Below, in pieces: positions 6,112 to 6,157 of a DNA stretch of 6,157 bases (position 1 is the first letter of the stretch; every line of letters starts with the position of its first letter). The stretch is from assembly GCA_900555915.1 (NCBI GenBank), contig USNC01000088.1:1-6157 (forward strand). Direction: 5' to 3'. The notes below the pieces were generated by a model that saw nothing but the letters and a program-made list of their open reading frames with translations, had not been told where the DNA came from and made no database searches. The stretch is from an uncultured Porphyromonadaceae bacterium. GTDB lineage: Bacteria > Bacteroidota > Bacteroidia > Bacteroidales > Muribaculaceae. Position numbers and translations under genes: made by a program.

Positions 6112-6157
6112 CTGTCTCTTATACACATCTCCGAGCCCACGAGACACTGCGCGATCT
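6112..6157 (-). other. Untrimmed Nextera (Tn5) P7-side adapter, right contig end
   Basis: Reverse complement of the left-end adapter. Positions 6112-6145 are the Nextera Read 2 arm as seen in read-through (starting CTGTCTCTTATACACATCT). Positions 6146-6153 (ACTGCGCG) occupy the i7 index slot, and 6154-6157 (ATCT) begin the P7 sequence. The index differs at one base (6150) from the one implied by the left end (ACTGAGCG). Genomic sequence ends at 6111. Translated on the minus strand, the adapter gives MGSEMCIRDS, a recurrent artificial N-terminus in protein databases. Confidence 0.98.

Noticed and set aside
1..6157. Terminal inverted repeats of about 46 bp flanking the whole window, with Tn5 mosaic ends, looking like a composite transposon carrying cell-shape genes
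   Set aside because: The repeats are exactly Nextera adapter with index and P7 sequence, they occupy the physical contig ends, and there is no transposase. They come from library preparation.

Overview
This window looks like one complete short contig from a metagenomic or draft assembly. It carries ordinary chromosomal genes of a Bacteroidota bacterium (order Bacteroidales is most likely; Muribaculaceae or a relative is possible but only a guess from protein style). Positions 1-47 and 6112-6157 are not genomic. They are untrimmed Illumina Nextera (Tn5) P7-side adapter arms, including the 19-bp mosaic end and most or all of an 8-base index. The real genomic insert is about 48-6111.

Layout. 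A minus-strand cluster fills 432-6111. In transcription order, right to left, it holds mreB (5' end cut off by the contig edge), mreC, mreD, mrdA (PBP2) and rodA. This is the classic rod-shape elongation cluster in the order usual for Bacteroidota. The genes are packed tightly: a 4-base ATGA overlap (mreB/mreC), an 18-base gap (mreC/mreD), a 51-base gap (mreD/mrdA) and a 20-base overlap (mrdA/rodA). No internal promoter or terminator is evident, so a single co-transcribed operon is the simplest reading. On the plus strand, 48-431 holds the C-terminal part of a membrane-anchored protein that resembles the thioredoxin-like tail of Bacteroidota DoxX-family (BT_3928-type) proteins. It runs tail-to-tail into rodA with no bases between the two stop codons.

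How the genes work together. MreB filaments organise the elongasome. MreC and MreD link them across the inner membrane to the SEDS glycan polymerase RodA and its partner transpeptidase PBP2, which insert lateral-wall peptidoglycan. All catalytic motifs that can be checked are intact (PBP2 SxxK/SxN/KTG, RodA HTDF aspartate, MreB phosphate-2 and adenosine loops). The MreB phosphate-1 loop lies beyond the contig edge.

I see no previously undescribed system here. The points worth a second look are the adapter ends, which mimic transposon terminal inverted repeats and create false protein N-termini; a perfect 8-bp hairpin that buries the mreC start codon at the mreB/mreC junction; GTG starts on both mrdA and rodA; a Cys/His cluster beside the PBP2 active site; and an enlarged RodA.
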